A stretch of 8,481 nucleotides of DNA from Sphingomonadales bacterium (GCA_011051815.1 DRKK01000102.1:1-8481); one strand, 5' to 3'; numbered from the stretch's first letter, positions 1 to 7,443 are shown. A program made the numbers and translations. The notes: generated from the letters alone by a model not told the origin.

Positions 1-1223
1 GCCGTTAGCCGCAGAAAAAGACCGGCCGGGCTGTTGGGCAGGGGAATCCCGGCACTGTCATCAATGAGGATGTCCCAACGTTTCAATTCCCCGGCCACCC
101 GCCGGGCCAGTTGCCGGTCCGGCGTGATCAGGGCCGCTGTCCGGCCTTCTGTTTCCAGCACCTCGCGCAACATCAGGGCAATCATGCCCGCCTCTTCCCG
201 GGGACCGGGGGCGTCAAGGCGCATGAAATTCCGGGCCGCCATCTCTAAATCCAGATCAAGCTCACGCCATTGATCGGTGGTTTCGGCGGGGCGCATGACC
301 TCCCGCAACAGATGACCCCGGGCCAGCCTTTCGGGCGCGATTTCAGCGGCCCCGGTCCAGTCTTCGACAATTTCCCGGGTGCCGCCAATCACGGACAGCA
401 GATGTTTCATGGTTGCCTGTGGATGGGTATCGCCGAGCAGTTCCCAGCTGTCCGCGTCCATATGCCGATCAAGACCGGGTAGCAGTACCATACCCTGCGG
501 CAGGCGGGCAACAACCGCCAGAAGGTCAGCCGTCGCCGGAATGGAGCCCGTGGAGCCCGCCGCAATGATCGGGTGTGTGGGTGGATGATCCAGCCATTTC
601 TGGCGCAAGCCCGCCAAGAGATCACCCCGCCGGGCCGCCGCATCACAATAGCCCGTAGTGGCCAGAATATCCGGCCAATGTTCGGTCAGTATTTTCAGAA
701 AATCCAGCGTCTGTTGCCAATGGGCGGCATAGGCTTCCGGTACCAGCTTGTCCAGACCCCGAAAGTCCAGACCCTCTGTCTGAACATGGTCCAGAAATTG
801 GCCCAATGCCTGTGCCAGCAGGGCGCATTGGGCGGCGTCCGGCCTGCCCTCGCCGCGCCGCGCGTACCAGCGGTCAATGATAGTCATCAACAGCATCTGA
901 CGCATGGGGCCGGGGATGGGCGGCGCCATATCCATGCCCCGTGTATCCTGCGGCAAATCGCCGGACAGGAACAGTTCATCCTCATCCACATCGCCGATGG
1001 GTTCCATTCGCGGCAGGATTAACGCCCTGCCGCCGCCATGGCGCAAAAAGGCCTCCCGCAAGGACCGCACCGCCCGCCGGTTGGGGAGCAAGATCAAGAT
1101 ATCACTCAAGATCAACGGATCATGGCCATAACGGTCAAATATCCCCCGCGCCAGCCCATCCACAAAGGATATATGAGGCGGGATCGTATATATTTCCGGT
1201 GCTTTTCCTAGTCGCCTCGGCAT
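1..1223 (-). CDS. addB: Double-strand break repair protein AddB, N-terminal ~407 residues (3' end outside window)
   Basis: AddB partners AddA in the AddAB helicase-nuclease, which processes double-strand DNA ends for RecA-dependent repair. I translated this frame by hand: it is open from ATG at 1221-1223 to the window edge. Stretches I recognise from alphaproteobacterial AddB are IYTIPPHISFVDGLA (11-25), LLPNRRAVRSLREAFLR (45-61), ILPRMEPIGDVDEDELF (69-85), AAGSTGSIPATADLL (221-235), RLPQGMVLLPGLD (240-252) and TPDRQLARRV (367-376). No Walker A GxxxxGK[ST] is visible at the N-terminus, where Bacillus-type AddB has one; the TIPP stretch occupies that place. The family is usually near 1000 residues, so the C-terminal nuclease region lies off the left edge. 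The start overlaps the end of the upstream gene by 16 bp. A GGAGGA sequence lies about 12 nt upstream, so the SD spacing is long. It is the last gene visible in the divL-tsaE-amgK/murU cluster, and addA would be expected next. Confidence 0.93.
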   Translation of the reverse strand, partial: MPRRLGKAPEIYTIPPHISFVDGLARGIFDRYGHDPLILSDILILLPNRRAVRSLREAFLRHGGGRALILPRMEPIGDVDEDELFLSGDLPQDTRGMDMAPPIPGPMRQMLLMTIIDRWYARRGEGRPDAAQCALLAQALGQFLDHVQTEGLDFRGLDKLVPEAYAAHWQQTLDFLKILTEHWPDILATTGYCDAAARRGDLLAGLRQKWLDHPPTHPIIAAGSTGSIPATADLLAVVARLPQGMVLLPGLDRHMDADSWELLGDTHPQATMKHLLSVIGGTREIVEDWTGAAEIAPERLARGHLLREVMRPAETTDQWRELDLDLEMAARNFMRLDAPGPREEAGMIALMLREVLETEGRTAALITPDRQLARRVAGELKRWDILIDDSAGIPLPNSPAGLFLRLT

Positions 1224-2929
1224 GTGGTGAATATTTCCTCCAATGCGTCCCGGGCATCGGGCGTGCCCACATGATACCAGTCCCCGTCATGAATGATACC
1301 ATATAAACGGCCTTTTTTCTCGGCCCGGTCAAATTGCATCCGCAGGGAAAACGGCCCATTCGGCGTATGGTCAAAAGACTTGTCCGTCATCATCAGAATG
1401 CCGCCGTAAATATAATCCGCAGTGCTGTCCGCCCCACGCGCGCGAAGCTGTCCGTCATCCGCCCGGTGATAATCCCCCGCCCCGTCAAAACCAAAGGCCC
1501 CATCGCGCGGGATGAGCAGCATCAGAATATCCATATCCTCCGGCCGCCATGCCGCTTGCATCCGGTGCAGCATGGGCCGGGGCCCGTCCCGCCAGATCAT
1601 ATCACTGTTCAACAGCAGAAAAGCCCCCTCTCCCAGAAGTGGCAACGCCTTTTTAACCCCGCCGCCGCTATCCATCAGCGCCGCCCGCTCATCGGATAGG
1701 GTGATCGTCGGACGGTGATCATAATAGCGGCGGGTATATTCCGTCATCTGATCCGCCAGATAATGGATATTAACCACCACATCCCGCACCCCGGCCGCGC
1801 AAAGGCCATCCAGCGAATAGGACAGTAAAGCCTTACCCGCAACCGTGATCAGCGGCTTGGGACAGGCCGCCGACAAGGGCCGCATACGTTGGCCCAGACC
1901 CGCCGCCAAAATCATGGCCTTTTGCGGCATGAACCGCTTTGGCGTGAAAGAGCCTGTGCGGGTTTCAGGCGGAATATGTCTGTCGATCCACTGTTTGATC
2001 GGCGCCAGTGCCGGATGCGCTAAATCCTTCTCCAGCAAGGTCCAGACCCTGGGGATTTTATCAAGGTAGGATGCTTTGCCGTCCCGAAGATACAGCCGGG
2101 TGAAAATGCCGATGATCTTGGCGTTGCGCTGCGCCCCCAGAATGGCATAGGCGCACCGGAAGTCCTGCGAATTTTGTTCTGTTTCACCTATATAGCGGTC
2201 CAGCATATCCTGTTCCAGTGCCGGGGAAACATCGCGCCTAGCATCCTGTAACAGGGAGACCAAATCATAGGCCGGATGGCCGATGACCGCATCCTGAAAA
2301 TCCAGAAGCCCGAGCCGTGCCAGCCCGGTCTGCCCATCCCGAAGTATCAGGTTTTCCGCATGGTAATCCCTGAGGGTCAGGCAGGCGGGACCGCCCGTTA
2401 CCGGGGGCAAAATATCTTGCCATATTTTCAGGAAACCATCCCTGTCCGCCGCCGACAGAATTTTACCGTCCAATGACGGCATATACCAATCCACAAACAG
2501 GGCCAGTTCGGTTAGCAACAAGGCCTCATCATAGGGGGGCACATTATCAGGCAGAGGAGCCTTATGCAGATGGACAAGCCCGTCAAGGGCAAGACCATAC
2601 AGGGGCTCCTCCTGTGCCGGGTCCGCCGCAATGGCCGCCGCAAACAGGGCATCGCCCATATCTTCCAATAACAAAAAACCGTTTTCCATATCCTCTGCAT
2701 ATATTTCCGGGGCGGCAAGGCCGTATTTCTGCAAATGGCGGGCAATAGCAACAAAAGGGCGAACATCCTCAAATTCCGGCGGGGCGTCCATGAGTATGGC
2801 CTTTTCCCCCGCGCGGGTCAGCCGCTCATACCGGCGAAAAGACGCATCATCCGCCAGCGGTTTTCGCGCAGCCTGTCCCCAGCCATGGCGCTGTAGAAAA
2901 TTTGTGATAACGTCATTCCGGTCCGACAT
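1208..2929 (-). CDS. amgK-murU: Fused anomeric sugar kinase (AmgK-like) / MurNAc-1-P uridylyltransferase (MurU-like)
   Basis: A 573-residue ORF carries two enzymes of cell-wall sugar recycling. Residues 1 to about 325 are an aminoglycoside-phosphotransferase-fold kinase: catalytic loop LRDYHAENLI (186-195, Asp188 and Asn193) and metal-binding segment LLDFQD (208-213, Asp210). Residues from about 334 on are a sugar-1-phosphate nucleotidyltransferase: LAAGLGQRMRPL (341-352), PKPL with Lys358, SGGGVKKALPLL (421-432), NSD with Asp443, and GTPDARDA near the C-terminus. In Pseudomonas, AmgK phosphorylates MurNAc or GlcNAc at C1 and MurU converts MurNAc-1-P to UDP-MurNAc, bypassing de novo synthesis. 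The two domain sizes match the separate proteins (about 340 and 225 residues). A short polar linker (about 320-333) joins them. Met334 could be an internal start, but I see no good SD before it. The start ATG abuts the TGA of tsaE. The substrate is inferred from the family, and the kinase half could act on another sugar. Confidence 0.85.
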   Translation of the reverse strand: MSDRNDVITNFLQRHGWGQAARKPLADDASFRRYERLTRAGEKAILMDAPPEFEDVRPFVAIARHLQKYGLAAPEIYAEDMENGFLLLEDMGDALFAAAIAADPAQEEPLYGLALDGLVHLHKAPLPDNVPPYDEALLLTELALFVDWYMPSLDGKILSAADRDGFLKIWQDILPPVTGGPACLTLRDYHAENLILRDGQTGLARLGLLDFQDAVIGHPAYDLVSLLQDARRDVSPALEQDMLDRYIGETEQNSQDFRCAYAILGAQRNAKIIGIFTRLYLRDGKASYLDKIPRVWTLLEKDLAHPALAPIKQWIDRHIPPETRTGSFTPKRFMPQKAMILAAGLGQRMRPLSAACPKPLITVAGKALLSYSLDGLCAAGVRDVVVNIHYLADQMTEYTRRYYDHRPTITLSDERAALMDSGGGVKKALPLLGEGAFLLLNSDMIWRDGPRPMLHRMQAAWRPEDMDILMLLIPRDGAFGFDGAGDYHRADDGQLRARGADSTADYIYGGILMMTDKSFDHTPNGPFSLRMQFDRAEKKGRLYGIIHDGDWYHVGTPDARDALEEIFTTCRGD

Positions 2930-3406
2930 TCAGACAATCCCCCGCAGTCTTTTCACCCATATCTCATCGCCGATGATGGTCAATTTCCGTTTCCCCGCAT
3001 CCGTCCCATGTTCAAGCCGCAAAGTGAGGAAGCCCGGCGGTAGATAAGGCCCCAGTTTTGATGGCCATTCAATCAGGCAGGCCGCTGTCTCGAACCCCTC
3101 CTCGATCCCCAGTTCAAAGGCCTCCTCCGGCTTTTCAAGACGGTAGAGGTCCATATGCCAGACCGGGCAGTTAAAATCGGGCAGGTCATAAATCTGAAGC
3201 AGGTTAAAGGTGGGGCTTGGCACATCACCGCTATAACCCAATGCCTGTATGATGGCCCGGCACAGGAGCGTTTTTCCGGTCCCCAGTGCCCCGTCCAATG
3301 CCACCACATCCCCCGGCCCAAGCAACGGGGCAATCTGCGCGGCAAAGCGTTCCGTAGCCCCTATATCCGGCAGGGATATTTCCGCTATAATATCAGGCCC
3401 CGGCAT
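2930..3406 (-). CDS. tsaE: tRNA threonylcarbamoyladenosine biosynthesis ATPase TsaE
   Basis: TsaE (YjeE family) is the small cytoplasmic P-loop ATPase that works with TsaB and TsaD to place t6A at position 37 of ANN-decoding tRNAs. The product is 158 residues, the normal family length. Visible motifs are Walker A GALGTGKT (39-46), the switch-like PSPTF (63-67), HMDLYRL (84-90) with the conserved H-x-D, and LIEWP (111-115). All are hallmarks of the family, so the gene looks intact and functional. The ATG at 3404-3406 shares one base with the TAA of divL (TAATG), and its TGA is followed directly by the ATG of the next gene. Its expression is therefore probably coupled to both neighbours. The role is well established for the family; the operon assignment is inferred from spacing. 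Confidence 0.95.
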   Translation of the reverse strand: MPGPDIIAEISLPDIGATERFAAQIAPLLGPGDVVALDGALGTGKTLLCRAIIQALGYSGDVPSPTFNLLQIYDLPDFNCPVWHMDLYRLEKPEEAFELGIEEGFETAACLIEWPSKLGPYLPPGFLTLRLEHGTDAGKRKLTIIGDEIWVKRLRGIV

Positions 3407-5913
3407 TATTCACTGACCATGCTGATCTGGGCGTCCATACCCACCCGGATGGGCATATTTATGGTGATTTCCGTCCCCACATTCAGACTTGACTGCACAT
3501 CGATCTTGCCACCGTGAAAGTCAACAAAGCTCTTGACCAGCGACAAGCCAAGACCGGCCCCCTGCCCCTCATGCACATTACTGCCGGTGAAGAATTTCTC
3601 GAATACCCTGCTGATTTCATCGAATTTTATCCCCACACCACTGTCCTTGACGGCGATGATATAATTCTGGTCATCCTGTGACACGCTTAAGGTAATCACG
3701 CCCAGGGACGGGGTAAATTTCACCGCATTGCTAAGCAGGTTATAGATGGTATGCTGTATGCGTTTGACATCGCCCCAGACCGGTTTCAAATTCTTGGCAT
3801 AGTCACAAATCAGGTCAATATCCTTGGCCTTGATCCGTTCCTGCAACTGGGCCGTGACCTGAGCAAGGACGTCCGGCAATTCAAACTCATCAATATCAAG
3901 GGTCAGTCCCCCGGCCTCAATAACCGACAAATCAAGAATATCGTTGAACAGTTCGAGAAGCTGACCGGAGGCCGAGAGAATACTATGCATATATTCATGC
4001 TGCACGTCATTGAGCGGCCCCTGATATTCTTTTTGCAGCAATTCGGAAAAGCCAATGATGCTGTTGAGCGGTGTACGCAATTCGTAGGACATATGGGCCA
4101 GAAAATCCGTCTTGATCTTATCGGCTTCTTCCAGCGCCTGGTTGCGTTGACGCAATACCCGTTCAATGGCAAAGCTATCCGACACATCAATGAAGGTGAT
4201 CAGCATAGCCCCGTCCGGCAAAGGCACCGCCGAATAATTCAAGACGCTGCCGCCCTGTCTTTTCAGCTGTCCGGAAGATAAGGATTTTTTGGTTTCACCG
4301 CCCACGATCAGATCTGTCAAATCCTCCATTTGGGTACTGTTACCATAATTTTCGGCACAGGCCGCCATCACATCACCCGCATGGGGATTTCCGTCCAGCA
4401 TATCCCGGTTCAAGTCCCATATATGGGTGAAGGCCTCATTATAAAGCTGCAGACACCCGTCAATGCCAAACACAGCCACCCCCTCATGCAGGTTGTTCAG
4501 GGTTTCCTTCTGAACCGCGAACAGCGTGTTATAGGACCGCTCAAGAGCAAAATGGTCGGTCACATCCTCATAAAAGATTAACAGACCGCCCAGAGGATGA
4601 GGTTGGCTCACCACCCGAAGAGAGGTATTATCCGGCAAATGCCACATTTCCTCAACCGGTTCCAGAAGCCGGGTATAGGCCTCAAGCTGTTCCGCTTTCC
4701 ATGCCGGGAAATTGGCCTGCTCCGGCAGGCGGCGAGCCGAACGCATGGCTTCCAGAATTTCCCCGTGATGGGGATGGCTGAACAGAAGTTCTTCGGGCAG
4801 GTGCCACAGGCGGCTGAAGGCACTGTTATAATATTCGAGACGCTGGCCGGAGGTAAAAATTGCCACTGCGGTCGAGAGTTTATTCAGGGTTTCTGAATGG
4901 GATTCCGTATGGTGAACAAGCTCGCCTCTGGCATTTTCCAGATCGGTAATATCCTGGGCATAGCCCATACTGCCCATTTGTTTTTCATCAAGCCGGATCG
5001 GGATATGATGAATTTCAACCGCCCGACGTTCCCCCTTTATCACGATAAAATGTTTTTCGCTGTAGGTGCCGCTACTTTCTCTGGACAGAGCCGCCATATC
5101 CAGCGCATTACGGCCAAGGGAACTTGCCACCAGTTCAAGCCCCTCTGCAATGACCTGTTCCCGACTCTCACCATCCACAGCCGTCACATAGGCTTTATTA
5201 ACCCATATAAGTTTTAAATCCTTGTCCCGCACCCACATGGGAAAACGTATCAGGTTGCTCGTGGTTTCAAAAAACTGAAGCTGTGTGTTAATACGATTGA
5301 TATTTTTATTCTGAAAAGCTGCAATATTTTCCTCATATGTGGCATCCCGAAAACGGACGATTAGCCCACGGGCATGATCTCCCTCAGCCAGAAGCGTTCC
5401 CGCAACCATAATATTTCTCTTCTGACGTTTCAGAAAGAACAGCTTGTAAAATGCCGCACCCTCTGTGCGAAGCCGGGTAAGAAGGTCTGTAAAATCATCA
5501 AATTGGGCATCGGTGAAAACACCACCCTCTCCCCGCAGGCAGGTCAAATCATCTGCCTCATTGTCAATATCAAGCCAATGGCGCAGATCATCAAGGGCGG
5601 GCATTTCGCCCTTTTCATTCCATATGAGGGACAGCTCCCGGCGGGAGGCCTGTAGCAGGCTGTTAAGGCGGTTCTGCTGCTCTGCCCTTTGCAACCTGTT
5701 ACCAACCTTCATACGGTCCCACAGCATCCACAGGATCAAGGCAAAGGCGCAAGCCGTGAATGTGCCAAAATACACTATATAGTCGCCAACAGGATTTCCG
5801 GAAACCATCGGCGCGGCATAAGACAGCCCACTGCCAAAAGCCACCGCAAACATGACGCCAGCTATCAGGGCTGTGATAATCTTGTTTATTAATTTTAACG
5901 GCCCGGTGACCAT
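3406..5913 (-). CDS. divL: DivL-like multi-PAS sensor kinase homologue with Tyr at the phospho-acceptor site
   Basis: In Caulobacter, DivL is a membrane protein that binds the response regulator DivK and controls the kinase CckA, and so CtrA. I prefer the ATG at 5913 (835 aa) because GGAAGG precedes it. The frame stays open to ATG 5961 (851 aa), but no SD lies before that codon. With the 835-aa numbering: membrane helix about 11-30, second helix about 46-65, a helical linker, and four PAS-like segments (about 88-195, 212-327, 337-455, 468-583). A charged helix leads into the dimerisation helix, FLAHMSYELRTPLNSIIGF. Tyr610 (TAC, 4084-4086) sits where SHELRTPL kinases have the phosphorylated His, the defining DivL feature. 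The ATPase domain looks complete: N-box N725 and N729, G1 DSGVG (757-761), F771, and G2 GAGLGL (785-790). The gene is the first of a tight cluster and overlaps tsaE by one base. Whether the ATPase is active is unknown. Confidence 0.88.
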   Translation of the reverse strand: MVTGPLKLINKIITALIAGVMFAVAFGSGLSYAAPMVSGNPVGDYIVYFGTFTACAFALILWMLWDRMKVGNRLQRAEQQNRLNSLLQASRRELSLIWNEKGEMPALDDLRHWLDIDNEADDLTCLRGEGGVFTDAQFDDFTDLLTRLRTEGAAFYKLFFLKRQKRNIMVAGTLLAEGDHARGLIVRFRDATYEENIAAFQNKNINRINTQLQFFETTSNLIRFPMWVRDKDLKLIWVNKAYVTAVDGESREQVIAEGLELVASSLGRNALDMAALSRESSGTYSEKHFIVIKGERRAVEIHHIPIRLDEKQMGSMGYAQDITDLENARGELVHHTESHSETLNKLSTAVAIFTSGQRLEYYNSAFSRLWHLPEELLFSHPHHGEILEAMRSARRLPEQANFPAWKAEQLEAYTRLLEPVEEMWHLPDNTSLRVVSQPHPLGGLLIFYEDVTDHFALERSYNTLFAVQKETLNNLHEGVAVFGIDGCLQLYNEAFTHIWDLNRDMLDGNPHAGDVMAACAENYGNSTQMEDLTDLIVGGETKKSLSSGQLKRQGGSVLNYSAVPLPDGAMLITFIDVSDSFAIERVLRQRNQALEEADKIKTDFLAHMSYELRTPLNSIIGFSELLQKEYQGPLNDVQHEYMHSILSASGQLLELFNDILDLSVIEAGGLTLDIDEFELPDVLAQVTAQLQERIKAKDIDLICDYAKNLKPVWGDVKRIQHTIYNLLSNAVKFTPSLGVITLSVSQDDQNYIIAVKDSGVGIKFDEISRVFEKFFTGSNVHEGQGAGLGLSLVKSFVDFHGGKIDVQSSLNVGTEITINMPIRVGMDAQISMVSE

Positions 5914-5916
5914 AAA

Positions 5917-5923
5917 CCCTTCC
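5917..5923 (-). promoter_or_regulatory. Shine-Dalgarno sequence that decides the divL start
   Basis: On the minus strand GGAAGGG is followed by TTT and then ATG at 5913. The spacing is on the short side, but this is the only good SD-like sequence near any candidate start. The upstream ATGs at 5961 and 5955 are preceded by pyrimidine-rich or GATG sequence without an SD. Starting at 5913 also puts a short basic tail directly before the first membrane helix. Confidence 0.55.
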
Positions 5924-5931
5924 ACATTACT

Positions 5932-5951
5932 TTTATGACCGCGATCATAAA
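5932..5951. promoter_or_regulatory. 20-bp near-palindrome in the divL leader, possible operator
   Basis: The minus strand reads TTTATGATCGCGGTCATAAA. Nine of its ten base pairs are symmetric about the centre between 5941 and 5942. It lies 18 bp upstream of the preferred divL start. A TATGAT that resembles a -10 box (5949-5944) falls inside it, although I could not find a convincing -35. It could be an operator for a dimeric regulator or a small hairpin in the leader transcript. The function is inference. Confidence 0.35.
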
Positions 5952-5987
5952 CCATCACCATGAAAAGGGAAACCCGTTATTAGGGCC

Positions 5988-6028
5988 AGATAGATTAAGG
6001 GCCTGTGCTATTTCACAAGCACAGGCCC
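5988..6028 (-). terminator. Hairpin terminator candidate after ahcY
   Basis: A perfect 10-bp stem (5999-6008 GGGCCTGTGC pairing with 6019-6028 GCACAGGCCC, 10-nt loop) begins 26 bp past the ahcY stop. On the minus strand the stem is followed by TTAATCTATC, a broken T tract. It fits an intrinsic terminator for ahcY, but the weak T tract means some read-through into divL is possible. No plus-strand gene ends here, so the minus-strand role is the natural one. Confidence 0.6.
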
Positions 6029-6053
6029 CGAATGTTCAATAATTTCAGAAAAT

Positions 6054-7349
6054 TTAATAGCGGTAATGATCCGGCTTGAACGGTCCGTCCACACTCACAT
6101 CAATATAATCGGCCTGTTCCTTGGACAGCTTGGTCAATTTAACGCCCAGCTTGTCCAAATGCAACGCCGCAACTTTCTCATCCAGATGTTTGGGCAAAAC
6201 ATAAACCTTATTGCCATAATTGGCTGAATTATGCCACAGCTCCATCTGGGCCATGACCTGATTGGTAAAGGAGGCGCTCATGACAAAGCTGGGGTGGCCC
6301 GTGGCACAGCCCAGATTCACCAGACGGCCCTTGGCCAGAACGATCAGACGCTTGCCATCGGGAAAGATTACTTCATCAACCTGTGGCTTGACCTCTTCCC
6401 AAGTATAATTCTCCAGCGCGGCAATCTGAATTTCAGAATCAAAATGGCCGATATTACAGACAATGGCCCGGTCCTTCATATTGCGCATATGGTCAATGGT
6501 GATGATGTCCTTGTTGCCGGTACAGGTGACGAAAATATCGCCAACCTTGGCGGCCTCATCCATAGTCACCACTTCATAGCCTTCCATGGCCGCCTGAAGC
6601 GCACAGATGGGATCAATTTCGGTAATCAATACCCGGGCACCCTGATTACGCAGGCTGGCTGCTGAACCCTTGCCCACATCGCCGTAGCCGCCGATAACCG
6701 CGATCTTGCCCGCGACCATAACATCCGTAGCCCGCTTGATACCATCCACCAGGCTTTCCCGGCAACCATACAGATTGTCAAATTTGGATTTGGTGACGCT
6801 GTCATTCACATTGATGGCCGGAACGGTCAGAGTGCCGTCCTTCTCCATTTGATAAAGCCGCAAAACGCCGGTTGTGGTTTCTTCGGAAATACCGCGAATA
6901 TCATCCAGCAATTCCGGAAAATCCTGATAGACCATGGCGGTCAGATCGCCGCCATCATCCAGAATCATATTGGGCCGCCAGCCATCGGGGCCAACGATGG
7001 TTTCCCGGATACACCAGAGAAATTCTTCCTCGGTCAGACCCTTCCACGCAAAGGTAGGGATGTTCGCCGCCGCCATCGCCGCCGCCGCCTGATCCTGGGT
7101 GGAGAAAATATTACAGCTGGACCAGCGGATTTCAGCACCAAGGGCAATCAAAGTTTCCATCAACACCGCTGTCTGAATGGTCATATGAAGGCAACCGGCA
7201 ATGCGCGCGCCTTTCAAGGGCTGTTCTGTTCCGAATTCATCACGCAAGGCCATCAGGCCCGGCATTTCGGTTTCGGCAATATTAATTTCCTTGCGGCCCC
7301 ATTCGGCCAGGGACATATCGGCAATTTTATAATCGGTAAAGTCGCTCAT
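6054..7349 (-). CDS. ahcY: Adenosylhomocysteinase (S-adenosyl-L-homocysteine hydrolase), short form
   Basis: AhcY reversibly splits S-adenosylhomocysteine into adenosine and homocysteine using bound NAD. This removes the product that inhibits SAM-dependent methyltransferases. The 431-residue protein is complete. Visible landmarks are HMTIQT (55-60), DDGGD from Asp131, EETTTGV with Glu156, [11 protein letters not shown] with Lys186 and Asp190, the NAD-binding loop GGYGDVGKG (220-228), NIGHFD with His301, GHPSFVMS with His353, and the C-terminal KPDHYRY that closes the partner subunit's NAD site. As I recall the human enzyme, these positions agree with it almost exactly. The insert of about 40 residues found in many bacterial and alphaproteobacterial long forms is missing between DDGGD and EETTTGV. 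I chose ATG 7349 because it starts the conserved [16 protein letters not shown] block and AAAGAGA lies just upstream. The open frame to 7421 adds a non-conserved hydrophobic stretch. A hairpin separates the gene from divL downstream. Confidence 0.97.
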   Translation of the reverse strand: MSDFTDYKIADMSLAEWGRKEINIAETEMPGLMALRDEFGTEQPLKGARIAGCLHMTIQTAVLMETLIALGAEIRWSSCNIFSTQDQAAAAMAAANIPTFAWKGLTEEEFLWCIRETIVGPDGWRPNMILDDGGDLTAMVYQDFPELLDDIRGISEETTTGVLRLYQMEKDGTLTVPAINVNDSVTKSKFDNLYGCRESLVDGIKRATDVMVAGKIAVIGGYGDVGKGSAASLRNQGARVLITEIDPICALQAAMEGYEVVTMDEAAKVGDIFVTCTGNKDIITIDHMRNMKDRAIVCNIGHFDSEIQIAALENYTWEEVKPQVDEVIFPDGKRLIVLAKGRLVNLGCATGHPSFVMSASFTNQVMAQMELWHNSANYGNKVYVLPKHLDEKVAALHLDKLGVKLTKLSKEQADYIDVSVDGPFKPDHYRY

Positions 7350-7370
7350 GAATTCTCTTTCTTCCAAAAA

Positions 7371-7443
7371 ATAACAATATACATCGCGCTTATAACAGCA
7401 GATAACCACCAGAACAAGCATAAAGAAATCTTTATATTGTTAT
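7371..7443. repeat. Exact 11-bp inverted repeat flanking the ahcY promoter candidate
   Basis: ATAACAATATA (7371-7381) and its exact reverse complement TATATTGTTAT (7433-7443) bracket the candidate -35 and -10 boxes. The arm centres are 62 bp apart, close to six helical turns, so proteins bound to both arms would face the same side of the DNA. The arms are AT-rich, so chance is a real alternative. Confidence 0.4.
7390..7417 (-). promoter_or_regulatory. Candidate sigma-70-type promoter of ahcY
   Basis: On the minus strand a -35-like TTGTTC (7417-7412) is separated by 16 bp from a -10-like TTATAA (7395-7390). Transcription would start near 7383, giving a leader of about 35 nt before the ATG at 7349. 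The call rests only on matches to consensus, and the surrounding AT-rich DNA makes chance hexamers common. Confidence 0.35.

Noticed and set aside
573..1306. Overlapping plus-strand open frames of 149 and 121 residues
   Set aside because: They are antisense to addB and the end of the fusion gene in high-GC DNA, where long shadow frames are expected.
1928..1930. Separate murU gene starting at the internal Met334 of the fusion
   Set aside because: The frame runs through from the kinase half with no stop, and there is no convincing SD before this ATG.
4093..4095. His three residues before Tyr610 of DivL (AHMSY) as an alternative phospho-acceptor
   Set aside because: It is not in the S-[HY]-E-L-R-T-P-L position that faces the ATP-binding domain. 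Nothing in the sequence supports phosphorylation there.
3751..4281. 176-residue plus-strand open frame
   Set aside because: It is antisense to the conserved kinase core of divL and shows no recognisable motif.
5914..5961. Longer divL start at 5961 (851 aa)
   Set aside because: No SD precedes it, while GGAAGG precedes the ATG at 5913. The 48-bp extension overlaps a 20-bp near-palindrome that looks regulatory. It is not fully excluded.
7350..7421. Upstream extension of ahcY to an ATG at 7421
   Set aside because: The 24 extra residues are hydrophobic, have no counterpart in the family and cover the candidate promoter. ATG 7349 has its own SD-like AAAGAGA and starts the conserved region.
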